This document shows, in pieces, positions 9,501-17,348 of a stretch of DNA of 64,000 nt (positions within the stretch are counted from its first letter, which is position 1; every line of letters begins with the position of its first letter). Location of the stretch: the NCBI RefSeq assembly GCF_014656135.1, contig NZ_BNBV01000012.1, positions 62,001-126,000 of the forward strand, given 5' to 3'. The notes under the pieces are model-generated. The model made no database searches. It had not been told where the DNA came from and worked only from the letters and a program-made list of their open reading frames with translations. The stretch comes from Streptomyces thermodiastaticus (GTDB taxonomy: Bacteria; Actinomycetota; Actinomycetes; Streptomycetales; Streptomycetaceae). Made by a program: the position numbers and the translations under genes.

Positions 9501-10301
9501 TCAGCCGACGCGGCCCTCGGCGCCGGCCGCGGGGGTCCGTGGGCTGCCTCCGGGAAGGCTGCGCATGCGGTCCAGCACCGCGTCCGGGGTCGGCCCGTAC
9601 ACCTCGTCCACGATCCGGCCGTCCGCGAGGAACACCACCCGGTCCGCGTACGCCGCCGCCACCGGGTCGTGGGTGACCATCACCACCGTCTGGCCCAGTT
9701 CGCGCACCGAGTTGCGCAGAAAGCCCAGCACCTCGGCACCCGAACGGGAGTCCAGGTTGCCGGTGGGCTCGTCACCGAAGACGATCTCCGGCCTGGAGGC
9801 CAGCGCCCGGGCGACCGCCACGCGCTGCTGCTGACCGCCGGACAGCTGCGAGGGCCGGTGCCCCAGCCGCCCGGACAGACCGACCATCTCGATGACCGAA
9901 TCCAGCCACTGCCGGTCGGGCTTCCGCCCCGCGATGTCCATGGGCAGCGTGATGTTCTCCAGGGCCGTCAGCGTGGGCAGCAGATTGAACGCCTGGAAGA
10001 TGAAGCCGATCTTGTCCCGCCGCAGCCGGGTGAGCTGCTTGTCCTTCAGCGACCCCAGCTCGGTGTCGCCGATGCGCACCGAGCCGGAGGAGAAGGTGTC
10101 CAGTCCGGCCACGCAGTGCATCAGCGTGGACTTGCCGGACCCGGACGGACCCATGATCGCGGTGAACTGCCCCTGCGCGAAGTCCACCGAGACCCGGTCC
10201 AGGGCGATCACCTGGGTCTCGCCCTGTCCATAGATCTTCGACAGCTCCGTGGCACGTGCGGCCACGGCAGTGGTCCGGCCGGCGAAGGAAGAGGTGGTCA
10301 C
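9501..10301 (-). CDS. ABC transporter ATP-binding protein (LolD/MacB type)
   Basis: A 266-residue ATPase that powers the FtsX-type permease encoded immediately downstream. Walker A is GPSGSGKST (51-59), the Q-loop lies in FIFQAFNLLPT, the ABC signature LSGGQ is at 153-157, and Walker B is IVFGDEPT (173-180). The segment between them is typical of the MacB/LolD subfamily. The gene is first in a two-gene operon transcribed leftward. A 10-bp inverted repeat 20 bases upstream (10321-10364) may be an operator. The start at 10301 is the only plausible one ahead of the first conserved strand. Confidence 0.94.
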   Translation of the reverse strand: MTTSSFAGRTTAVAARATELSKIYGQGETQVIALDRVSVDFAQGQFTAIMGPSGSGKSTLMHCVAGLDTFSSGSVRIGDTELGSLKDKQLTRLRRDKIGFIFQAFNLLPTLTALENITLPMDIAGRKPDRQWLDSVIEMVGLSGRLGHRPSQLSGGQQQRVAVARALASRPEIVFGDEPTGNLDSRSGAEVLGFLRNSVRELGQTVVMVTHDPVAAAYADRVVFLADGRIVDEVYGPTPDAVLDRMRSLPGGSPRTPAAGAEGRVG

Positions 10302-10769
10302 GGGTGGGCGCTCCTGACAGGACGACGATGATTCTCGAACGTGGGATCTGTCACCATCGTCGTCGCCGCCCGGCCCCGCACCGTCAGACGCTGTGCCCGT
10401 TCCGAGGGCCGACTCGGGTCTGACCGAGGCCCGCCGTGTCCTACCTGGGGATGATCCCCGCCCCGGAGAACGCCCCGCACGGCCCGGCCGTCAGGCCCAG
10501 GTCAGCAGGGGACCGCGGGCGGCCGGCGGCCTCAGGGACCTCCCCGGAGCACGGCCGCCTGTGCGCGTCGTGTCCGGACGGTGAAATTCCGTCATTTCGC
10601 GTGCGCGCCCCCTTGCCGCACGCAACGCTACTGACAGGTGCGTCCGATGGTCGCTCTCCGGCCTGATGCACCCTCAGATGTCAATAAAATAAGACAACAT
10701 CGGTCCGTCCGTCCGCTGTTCAGGGGACACCTCCCGATAGGCTCGGAGCCTGTGCGGAGCCCACGGCCT
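10302..10769. other. 468-bp non-coding stretch between ABC operon and bldA
   Basis: This stretch carries the leftward ABC promoter region, including the inverted repeat at 10321-10364, and the rightward promoter region of the tRNA gene. An AT-rich patch (CAATAAAATAAG, about 10682-10693) stands out in otherwise GC-rich DNA about 80 bases upstream of the tRNA. I see no credible gene. Confidence 0.6.
10321..10364 (-). promoter_or_regulatory. Inverted repeat upstream of ABC transporter operon
   Basis: GACGACGATG (10321-10330) is repeated in inverse as CATCGTCGTC (10355-10364), spaced 24 bases apart, starting 20 bases before the ATPase start codon. It could be an operator or a leader hairpin; no regulator gene is adjacent. 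Confidence 0.45.
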
Positions 10770-10852
10770 GCCCGGATGGTGGAATGCAGACACGGCGAGC
10801 TTAAACCTCGCTGCCCCTCGCGGGCGTACCGGTTCGAGTCCGGTTCCGGGCA
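10770..10852 (+). tRNA. bldA: tRNA-Leu with anticodon UAA (bldA)
   Basis: A complete class II tRNA. Acceptor arms are 10770-10776 (GCCCGGA) and 10845-10851 with discriminator A. The anticodon stem GCGAG/CTCGC (10795-10799, 10807-10811) encloses loop CTTAAAC, giving anticodon TAA at 10802-10804. The long variable arm lies at about 10812-10827, and the T arm ACCGG-TTCGAGT-CCGGT at 10828-10844. The CCA end is not encoded. In Streptomyces the sole UUA-reading tRNA is BldA, which controls aerial growth and antibiotic production through TTA-containing genes. An integrase gene starts 116 bases downstream, so the tRNA 3' end may have served as an attachment site. Confidence 0.96.
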
Positions 10853-10861
10853 CTTCGGTTG

Positions 10862-10899
10862 CACCCCGTCTGACCTGCGGTGACAGGTGAGGCGGGGTG
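10862..10899 (+). terminator. Terminator after bldA
   Basis: Arms 10862-10877 (CACCCCGTCTGACCTG) and 10884-10899 pair at 14 of 16 positions with a 6-base loop, followed by GACGTTTTCG, a short T-run. It begins 9 bases after the tRNA. If an element did insert here, this hairpin may derive from the element rather than from the original bldA terminator. Confidence 0.75.
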
Positions 10900-10912
10900 G
10901 ACGTTTTCGTCT

Positions 10913-10945
10913 CGTGTGCGCACCGTGTGCGCACCGTGTGCGCAC
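10913..10945. repeat. Three tandem 11-bp repeats ahead of the integrase
   Basis: CGTGTGCGCAC occurs three times head-to-tail (10913-10923, 10924-10934, 10935-10945). Each unit contains the palindrome GTGCGCAC. The array ends 23 bases before the integrase start codon, where recombinase arm sites or an operator would be expected. Confidence 0.85.
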
Positions 10946-10968
10946 GGCGGCTGCTAGCCTGCGATGGC

Positions 10969-12748
10969 ATGGCCTACGTCGTAGAACGCAAGGACAAGCG
11001 TGGCAACGCCACGTATCGAGTCCGCTGGCGTGAGGGGGGCGCCCGAACGGCGCCATGGCATAGTGAGAAGTTCGACAACCGCGAGGCGGCGGAGATCTTC
11101 CTATCGGCCGTGGAGGAGGCCGACCAGCGGTGGCCGGTCGGTTGGGTCCCGGGGATTGGGTACGTCGGTGATGGGGCGCTGCCCGCCAACGACATGTACC
11201 TGTTCCGGAACTTCGCGCTCCAGGTCATCGCGACCCGCACGGGAGTGTCGGAGAGGTACCGGCAGGACTGCATCCGGGACCTTGAGCGCTATGTGTTCCC
11301 TACGTTCGGGGACTGCGACGTGCGGTCGGCCGCGGACTTCTCGCGCGAGACGGTCGGCGCGTGGGTGAATGAGCTGTGCCGTACGTGGGTGTGGCGGGGC
11401 AGCCGGCGCAAGCTCATGTCTCCGAAGACCGTCCGGGGCCTGCACGCGCTGCTCAGTATGGTGTTGCAGGCTGCGGTAGGCCACGAGCCGCCGCTGCGCG
11501 ACCGGAACCCGTGCCGGTTGACGCGGCTTCCCCGCACCGATGACGACGGTGGAGGACGACGAGGGCGAGGACGGCGACTTCCTGGAGCACGACGAGGTCG
11601 CCGGGATCGTGGAGGGCCTGCCGCGGCGCGAGGACCAGATACTCGTCCGCCTCGCCTATGGCACGGGGCTGAGGTGGGGTGAGCTGACGGCCCTCGCGGT
11701 GAAGCACGTGCGGGCGCGGTCGTCGGGCAGCTACGAGATTCGTGTTGCTCGCGCGTGGAAGCGTGGCGCGCGCGGTGAAGGGTTCTACCTGGGGCCGCCC
11801 AAGAGCCGGGCGGGCAGGCGCACGGTCGAGATCAGCGAGGCCCTGTGGGGAGAGCTGTCGGAGCTGACGGCCGGCCGGGGGCCGGACGAGCTGGTCTTCC
11901 ACAACGGCCGCGGGCAGCAGCTGATCTACAGCACGTTCTACGACCGGTGGCGGGAGGCGGTCGACGAGGCCAAGAGCCGCGGGCTGTTGCCCGCGTGGAA
12001 GTTCCCCAAGGTGCACGGTCTGCGGCACAGCCACGCCGCGGCACTGATCTCGGCGGGCGTGAACCTGGACTTGATCAAACGGCGTCTGGGCCATGAGTCC
12101 ATCACGACGACCTCGGACACGTACGGGCACCTGCAGCGGGAGGCGCACGGGCCGGCGCTGGCCGCGATGGACCAGGCACTCGGGTTCGGCCCGGTGTCCT
12201 CGGCCGCCGAGGAGGTCGACGAGCACCAGCCGGTCCAGGACCCGGGCCAGTGCCTCTACGTGGCTCACCTTGGCTCGTACCGGGTGGCGTTCTGGGACGT
12301 GGAGCATGCCGAGTGGACTGCCGAGCGGTGGGCGCAGGACCGCGGTGATGCGGTGCGCGTCGAGCGGATGACGTGCGACTGGTGGCGGCGTACGGCTGGT
12401 GGCGTGGTGGGCGCGGACAACGGCCTGAAGGCCGTACGGGCCGAGGTGCCCTCCCGTGTGCTCGTGTGGGAGGCCGGCCCGGTCGTGTACAAGGACGACG
12501 GGTCGGAGGTGATGCCGGAGCCGGCCGCGGCCGAACCGCGGAGCGTGTGGCGGTGGGACTTCGAGGAGGGGTACACCGACGAGCCGGCGATGCGGTCGGC
12601 CGAGTGGCTGCCGGGGGCGGAGGCGCTGACGGAGGCGCGGGCGTGGGGCCTGGACCGGACCGCGGTCAAGGCGGCGTTCGCCGCGGCGTACGGACGCGTT
12701 GCGGATCTGCTCGCTGCATCCGGCGCGGTCGGCTCGGAGAGGGCGTGA
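10969..12748 (+). pseudogene. Tyrosine site-specific integrase, frameshifted
   Basis: An integrase split over two frames. Residues 1-193 (frame from ATG 10969, MAYVVERKDKRGN) hold the N-terminal and SAM-like core-binding domains. The frame then shifts by one base near 11548-11555, in a GGTGGAGGA run. The second frame, which stays open to 12748, carries the whole catalytic domain: Arg in GTGLRWGEL, the HGLRHSHA box, LGHESITTTSDTYGHL with His and the nucleophile Tyr. Removing one G restores continuity (DDDGEDDEGEDGDFLEH). An unusual ~190-residue C-terminal extension follows the tyrosine. No ribosome site precedes the internal ATG at 11540. No excisionase or transfer genes are nearby. Confidence 0.85.
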
Positions 12749-12800
12749 GACGGCCGTGTGACGGCGCGTAGGGGTGCGGGGCGCTCCGCACCCGGGGGTA

Positions 12801-12831
12801 GCCGAAGAGGCCCATAGAGGGCCTCTTCGGC
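12801..12831 (+). terminator. Terminator after integrase
   Basis: A perfect 13-bp stem, GCCGAAGAGGCCC (12801-12813) pairing with 12819-12831, with a 5-base loop, 52 bases after the integrase stop codon. Confidence 0.85.
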
Positions 12832-12919
12832 TTGTTCAGGTTGTGAGGTCAGGTGCGCCAGCACAGCCACCACGCTTGGATGTCGAGCAGGCAGTGGTGG
12901 TGTCCTGTGTGGCCAGGGT

Positions 12920-13365
12920 CCGCAGGGGGCGTCCTGTTCAACGGCCGTGGCATGGCCCGGCTCGCCCTCGGCATGGAAGGGCTGGTCCCGCTGGTCGAGA
13001 GCTGGAGGCCGGACGTCATCGTGGGCGGTTCACTGTCGTATGCCGCACCACTGCTGGCGCACCGGTACGGGCTGCCCTGGGTGCGGCATGCCCTCAACAT
13101 GGGGGAACCGGTCATCATCGATCTGGCCGCGGCGGCCGAACTGGTCCCCGAGATGGATGAGATGGGGCTGTCCGCCCTTCCCGCACCGGACATGGACATC
13201 GAGCTGTGTCCGCCGTCGGTGCGCCGCCCCGACGCCGGTCCCGCACAGTTCATGCGGTACGCGGCCCGGACCCGGGAACTGGCCGCGGAGATCGCCTCCC
13301 TGCCCACCCCGCACGAGGTGACCCAAGCCATCGTGGACATGGTGCGCGGCCGGACGGCGGCGTGA
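12920..13365 (+). pseudogene. Remnant of an antibiotic-type glycosyltransferase (EryCIII-like)
   Basis: A relic of a macrolide/aromatic-type glycosyltransferase. The part from about 12930 to 13255 resembles the middle of the N-terminal acceptor domain (LVESWRPDVIVGGSLSYAAPLLAHRYGLPWVRH, then DIELCPPSVRRP and PAQFMRY; quoted in pieces). It runs straight into AARTRELAAEIASLPTPHEV, which looks like the extreme C-terminal helix of the family. The first ~90 residues and the whole nucleotide-sugar-binding domain (~200 residues) are missing, so it cannot be active. The frame opens at 12853 without a plausible start. It lies in the accessory island between the integrase and an MFS exporter. Confidence 0.7.
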
Positions 13366-13396
13366 CCGCACCTGCGTCCGGCCGCGCACGACAGCG

Positions 13397-13434
13397 GGGG
13401 CCGAGGCGTACCGCGACGCCGATGCCTCGGCCCC
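13397..13434. terminator. Terminator between glycosyltransferase relic and MFS gene
   Basis: An 11-bp stem, GGGGCCGAGGC (13397-13407) and GCCTCGGCCCC (13424-13434), lies just beyond the MFS stop codon at 13444 and serves the leftward gene; it may work both ways. Confidence 0.7.
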
Positions 13435-13443
13435 GCTCGCGCC

Positions 13444-15063
13444 TTACGCGGTCTGATGCGGACGCTGCTGCGGGACGAACAGCGACAGCAGGACGCCCAG
13501 GACGAGGAAGCAGCCACTGACCAGGTACACCTCGTCGATGGCCTGGGTCATGGCCTGAAGCAGGGGGCGTGCGATCCGGTCGTCGGCGTGTGCGAGGAAC
13601 GAGGTGTCGTCCAGATCCAGACTGCCGTCGGCGCCCCGGAGCAGGATGCGGTTGGCCGGCTGAGAGGCGACGGACGGGTCATGGGCAGCAGCCGCGAACG
13701 CGCTGTCCGAGGCGGCGTCCGCATAGGAGCGTGCCACGTGCCCGCTGACGGTGCCGAAGAACACCGCGAGGAACACCGACGCGCCGGCCGTCGACCCGAT
13801 CTGCCGGAAGAAGGTGTACGACGCCATCGCGGCGCCCATGTTCTGCGGTGCGGCGTTGCGCTGGATCGCCACCAGCATCACCTGCCAGGAGAAGCCCACC
13901 CCGACGCCCATCACCAGGGTCGCGCCCCCGGTCTGCCACAGTCCGGTGTCCATCTTCGTCGTGCTCAGCCACCACGAGGCGACCGCCATCAGCACGACAC
14001 CCGTCGCGATCACGATCTTGTAGTTGCCCGTCCTGGCCACGTACGGTCCGGCGACCCGGCCCGAGAGGACGATGCCGACGGTCTGCGGCAGCAGCATCAG
14101 GCCGGCCTGCGTCGGTGTCAGTCCCCGGACGATCTGCAGGTACATCGGCAGTACGGTCAGGACGCCGAACACGCCCATCCCGACGATCACATTGGCGCCG
14201 TTGACCAGGGTGAAGACCCGGTTGCGGAACAGGCTCAGCGGCAGTATCGCCGCCTCGCCCGCCCGCCGCTGCGCCAGCAGGAACAGCACCAGACCCACCA
14301 CACCGACGGCGAACAGTGCCAGTGTGCTGCCGGAGCCCCATCCCCAGGCGCGGCCCTGCTCGGCGGCGATCAGCAGCGGCACCACGCAGACCACCAGGGT
14401 CGCAAGGCCGAGCACGTCGGTCTGCCGGCCGGCCGCCTGGGGCTTGGGCAGCCGCAGCAGCCGGCCGATGATCGCCATTGCGGCCACGGCGATCGGGACG
14501 TTGATGAAGAACGCCCAGCGCCAGCCGGTGGCGCCGAGGAAGGTGTCCATGCCGGCGAACCAGCCGCCGACCACGGGCCCGACGACGGCCGAGACGCCGA
14601 AAACGGCACCGAACCACGCCTGGTACCGGGTGCGCTGCGGCATCGGCACCACATCGGCCAGGATGGTGAACGCCAGACTCATCAGACCGCCGGCGCCGAT
14701 GCCCTGGACGGCACGGGAGGCGATCAGCTGCCACATCTCCTGGCTCAGGCCGGCCAGCACGGAACCGGCCAGAAAGATGCCCACGGCCAGCAGGTAGACC
14801 GGTCGGCGGCCGTGGTCGTCGGACAGTTTGCCGTACAGAGCGGTGGAGACGACCGAGGTCATCAGGTAGACGGTGGTCACCCATGCTTGCTGGGTCAGCC
14901 CGTGCAGGTCGTCGGTGATGGTGCGCATCGCGGTGGCCACCACGGTCTGGTCCAGCGAGGACAGGAACATCCCGAGCATGAGCCCTAAAAGGATGATCTT
15001 GGCGTGTGGTTTCGGCCCGCCGGTCGTTTCCGACTGGGCCGGCGGCCTCGCGGTGTCGGTCAT
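13444..15063 (-). CDS. MFS exporter, EmrB/QacA (DHA2) family, with a TTA codon
   Basis: A 539-residue proton-driven multidrug exporter with about 14 membrane helices. Family motifs visible are LDQTVVATAM in helix 1, motif A GKLSDDHGRRPV after helix 2, and the antiporter motif C GVSAVVGPVVGGWF in helix 5. A C-terminal hydrophilic stretch precedes the last helix. The ATG at 15063 is chosen because the frame upstream is not membrane-like. Leucine 26 is encoded by TTA (complement of 14986-14988), the only in-frame TTA I found in an intact gene of the window, so translation should need bldA. The promoter upstream has MerR-type geometry. It belongs to the accessory island; the substrate is unknown. 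Confidence 0.93.
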   Translation of the reverse strand: MTDTARPPAQSETTGGPKPHAKIILLGLMLGMFLSSLDQTVVATAMRTITDDLHGLTQQAWVTTVYLMTSVVSTALYGKLSDDHGRRPVYLLAVGIFLAGSVLAGLSQEMWQLIASRAVQGIGAGGLMSLAFTILADVVPMPQRTRYQAWFGAVFGVSAVVGPVVGGWFAGMDTFLGATGWRWAFFINVPIAVAAMAIIGRLLRLPKPQAAGRQTDVLGLATLVVCVVPLLIAAEQGRAWGWGSGSTLALFAVGVVGLVLFLLAQRRAGEAAILPLSLFRNRVFTLVNGANVIVGMGVFGVLTVLPMYLQIVRGLTPTQAGLMLLPQTVGIVLSGRVAGPYVARTGNYKIVIATGVVLMAVASWWLSTTKMDTGLWQTGGATLVMGVGVGFSWQVMLVAIQRNAAPQNMGAAMASYTFFRQIGSTAGASVFLAVFFGTVSGHVARSYADAASDSAFAAAAHDPSVASQPANRILLRGADGSLDLDDTSFLAHADDRIARPLLQAMTQAIDEVYLVSGCFLVLGVLLSLFVPQQRPHQTA

Positions 15064-15118
15064 GGGTAGTACTCCTTGGCTGAAACGCGGTGTCGGCTGG
15101 GGTGTTGAGGACCACCAA

Positions 15119-15149
15119 ACCCTGCAACCTCGATCGCAGTTGAGGTCAA
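15119..15149 (-). promoter_or_regulatory. MerR-type promoter/operator of the MFS exporter
   Basis: On the minus strand TTGACC (-35, 15149-15144) and CAGGGT (-10, 15124-15119) are 19 bp apart. The spacer region carries the dyad ACCTC-N10-GAGGT. An overlong spacer with a dyad between the hexamers is the hallmark of promoters activated by MerR-family regulators. The predicted transcript start is ~50 bases before the MFS start codon. Confidence 0.6.
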
Positions 15150-15349
15150 GCCGCCGCGGGCCGTTCGACCGGGAGTCCAGGTGGTCTCCAGCAGGTGCGG
15201 CGAGCGTGGTCAGCGCGGCCGGAAGGGCCGCCGCGCAAACCCTGACAGAACGGTGGTGAGAGGCGTGGCAAGGGACCCGAGACATTCCGCGACTTCTTCG
15301 GTTCGGTGCCGACGGCCACGGCCACGGCCCCGGGCCGGACCGGTCCCAT

Positions 15350-15396
15350 GAGGGCGCACGCGGGTACCCGGGTCGCGAGTGTCCGCGTGCGCCCTC
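15350..15396. terminator. Hairpin downstream of the hypothetical-gene remnant
   Basis: A perfect 14-bp inverted repeat (15350-15363 GAGGGCGCACGCGG with 15383-15396) starts 16 bases past the stop of the leftward remnant ending at 15412 and is placed as its terminator. Confidence 0.75.
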
Positions 15397-15411
15397 CGCA
15401 GTGGTGGCCGG

Positions 15412-15795
15412 TTACTTGACGGTGGTCGACGTCAGTGTCTGGGCAGGATTGGGGGTAGCACCGCAGGGTGCTGGTGGGCCGGAACGTGCGGGGCCTCGTT
15501 CGCCGAGGGGATGAAGTCCCAGCCGAATCCGTAGGTGTCGTAACCGGAGCCTCCCGGCTCGGTGGTGACCGAGCCCCGGGTGGTCGCCTTGAGGGTGAGC
15601 TTCACCGTGGGCAGCTGGAAGGCAACGGCGGCCGGGAAGGGGCCGGGGGCCCGCAGGACCAGCTCGTCCCCGTCGAGGGTCGCGGTTGCCGGGGGTGTCA
15701 CCTCCGGTCAGCCGGTACTGACGCAGCTTCGCGTTGTCGGGGAGCCGCAGACGCAGCACCAGGTCGTACGAGTAGTCGTTGTGCGAGGGGTTCGG
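15412..15795 (-). pseudogene. Remnant of a hypothetical gene with two compensating frameshifts
   Basis: About 128 codons remain. The sequence begins in one frame (SYDLVLRLRLPDNAKLRQYRLTGG). It moves to a second frame near 15700 at a C-run (PATATLDGDELVLRAPGPF through TYGFGWDFIPSANEAP). It returns to the first frame near 15460 (CGATPNPAQTLTSTTVK, stop at 15412). Joined, it reads as a beta-rich extracellular-type C-terminal domain; I do not recognise the family. The 5' part is missing. It sits at the outer edge of the accessory island, supporting gene decay there. Confidence 0.5.
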
Positions 15796-16036
15796 CGTGA
15801 TGGGCGCCCCCCGGAGGCTACGGCTGCGCCCTCCGGGCCGGAGCCGTGGATGTTCGAGCGCGGACCATTGACATCGCCCGAGACCCGGCGGAAACTCAGG
15901 GCATTCGAGTGAAGGAAACTTCACCACACGAACCAGCTGCTCGCGGCACACGCAGTGCCCGCCGCGCCCCTGCGCGTACGCGGCCGCGCGCTCCCGTCCG
16001 TCACGGCAACGACGCCCACCGAAGGGATCACGACCG
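15796..16036. other. Non-coding stretch before pobA
   Basis: Contains a GC-rich inverted pair near 15808-15838 (GGAGGCTACGGC and GCCCTCCGGG parts) and the pobA leader. The purine-rich segment GAAGGGATCACGACC at 16020-16034 supplies the pobA ribosome site. There is no gene. Confidence 0.45.
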
Positions 16037-17212
16037 ATGCGCACCACCGTCGGCATCATCGGGGCCGGGCCCGCCGGCCTGCTGCTGGCCCGGCTGCTCC
16101 ACAACGCCGGGATCGACTCGGTCGTGCTGGAGAGCCGCGACCGTGCCTACGTCGAGCAGCGGCAGCGGGCCGGGATCCTGGAGCAGGGCACGGTGGACGT
16201 GCTGCGGGCGGCCGGGGCCGGGGAGCGGATGGACCGGGAGGGGCTGCGGCACGACGGCATCGAGCTGCGGTTCGGCCGGCGGCGGCACCGGGTGGACTTC
16301 CCGGCGCTGACCGGGGGCCGGTCCGTGATGGTCTACGCCCAGACGGAGGTCTGCAAGGACCTGATCGCCCTCCAGCTCAAGGAGGGCGGGCCGCTGCTGT
16401 TCGAGGCGGAGGCGCTGGCCGTGGAGGGAGCCGAGAGCGACCGTCCGGCGGTGCGGTTCCGGCACGGGGGGCGCGAGGACGTCCTGGAGTGCGACTACGT
16501 CGTGGGGTGCGACGGTTTCTGGGGGGTGTCCCGCAGGGCGATCCCCGCGGAGTCGGCCCGGGTGTACGAGCGGGCTTACCCGTTCGGGTGGCTCGGCATC
16601 CTCGCGGACGTGGCGCCCTCCCACGACGAACTGGTCTACGCCCGGCACGAACGGGGCTTCGCCCTGCTGTCCATGCGGTCGCCCTCCATCTCCCGGCTCT
16701 ACCTCCAGGTCCCCGCCGACACCGACGCGCAGACCTGGTCCGACGAGCACATCTGGGACGAGCTGGAGCGGCGGCTGGAGACGGACGACGACTGGACGCT
16801 GCGCCGCGGGCCGGTCACCCAGAAGTCGGTGACCCCGATGCGGTCCTTCGTGCACGAGCCGATGCGGCACGGACGGCTGTTCCTCGCGGGTGACGCCGCC
16901 CACATCGTGCCGCCGACCGGTGCCAAGGGCCTCAACCTCGCCGTCGGGGACGTCGCCACCCTCGCCAGGGCGCTGGAGCACCGCCTGCGGACCGGGTCCG
17001 AGGAACTGCTGGACGCCTACTCGGACAGGTGTTTGCGGAGGGTGTGGCAGGCGGAGCGGTTCAGCTACGACATGACGACGATGCTGCACCGCGCCCCGGA
17101 CGCCACCGCGTTCGAGGAGCGTCTGCAGCTGGCACGGCTGGAGCGGATCGCCACCTGCCGGGCGGCCGAGGCCGACCTCGCCGAGGGGTACACCGGCTTC
17201 CCGCTCGACTGA
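16037..17212 (+). CDS. pobA: 4-hydroxybenzoate 3-monooxygenase
   Basis: Flavoprotein hydroxylase, 391 residues, that turns 4-hydroxybenzoate into protocatechuate with NAD(P)H and O2, feeding the beta-ketoadipate pathway. The FAD motif GAGPAG is at 9-14, followed by the family's RQRAGILEQG segment at about 45-54. The CDG motif near 169 and GRLFLAGDAAHIVPPTGAKG from about 279 complete the flavin site. Length and motif spacing match PobA (~394 residues). ATG 16037 follows a GAAGGGA ribosome site. It has no adjacent protocatechuate genes and appears monocistronic. Salicylate hydroxylase is a less likely alternative because the sequence pattern is PobA-like throughout. Confidence 0.9.
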   Translation: MRTTVGIIGAGPAGLLLARLLHNAGIDSVVLESRDRAYVEQRQRAGILEQGTVDVLRAAGAGERMDREGLRHDGIELRFGRRRHRVDFPALTGGRSVMVYAQTEVCKDLIALQLKEGGPLLFEAEALAVEGAESDRPAVRFRHGGREDVLECDYVVGCDGFWGVSRRAIPAESARVYERAYPFGWLGILADVAPSHDELVYARHERGFALLSMRSPSISRLYLQVPADTDAQTWSDEHIWDELERRLETDDDWTLRRGPVTQKSVTPMRSFVHEPMRHGRLFLAGDAAHIVPPTGAKGLNLAVGDVATLARALEHRLRTGSEELLDAYSDRCLRRVWQAERFSYDMTTMLHRAPDATAFEERLQLARLERIATCRAAEADLAEGYTGFPLD

Positions 17213-17348
17213 CCCTTCCCTTCACCGTTCTGCCGTAGCGTGTCGCGCCGAAAGGTCAGGGAAAGATCCTCCACAGGTATCAGGTCAACCCTTTGCCTGT
17301 CCATTACTCTTGACCCAGGGTCGCGCCGTGCGGCCATGGAGGAGTGAG

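Larger units (their letters stand above)
15064..15411. other. 348-bp non-coding stretch upstream of the MFS gene
   Basis: No credible gene. It contains the MerR-type promoter at 15119-15149 and a terminator-like hairpin at 15350-15396. No regulator gene adjoins, so the activator must be encoded elsewhere or has been lost. Confidence 0.6.

Noticed and set aside
10717..10743. TGTTCA and TAGGCT as the bldA promoter
   Set aside because: The spacer is only 15 bp and the -35 match is poor, so I do not call it, though the true promoter must be close.
12853..13365. Whole frame as an intact 170-residue gene
   Set aside because: There is no ribosome site, the first ~25 codons are not protein-like, and the homologous parts belong to distant regions of a glycosyltransferase.
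12749..16036. Search for a second copy of the bldA 3' end (attR)
   Set aside because: No repeat of GGTTCGAGTCCGG-type sequence was found by eye. ACCGGTTCGAGCCGG near 19670 is a chance likeness inside a gene.
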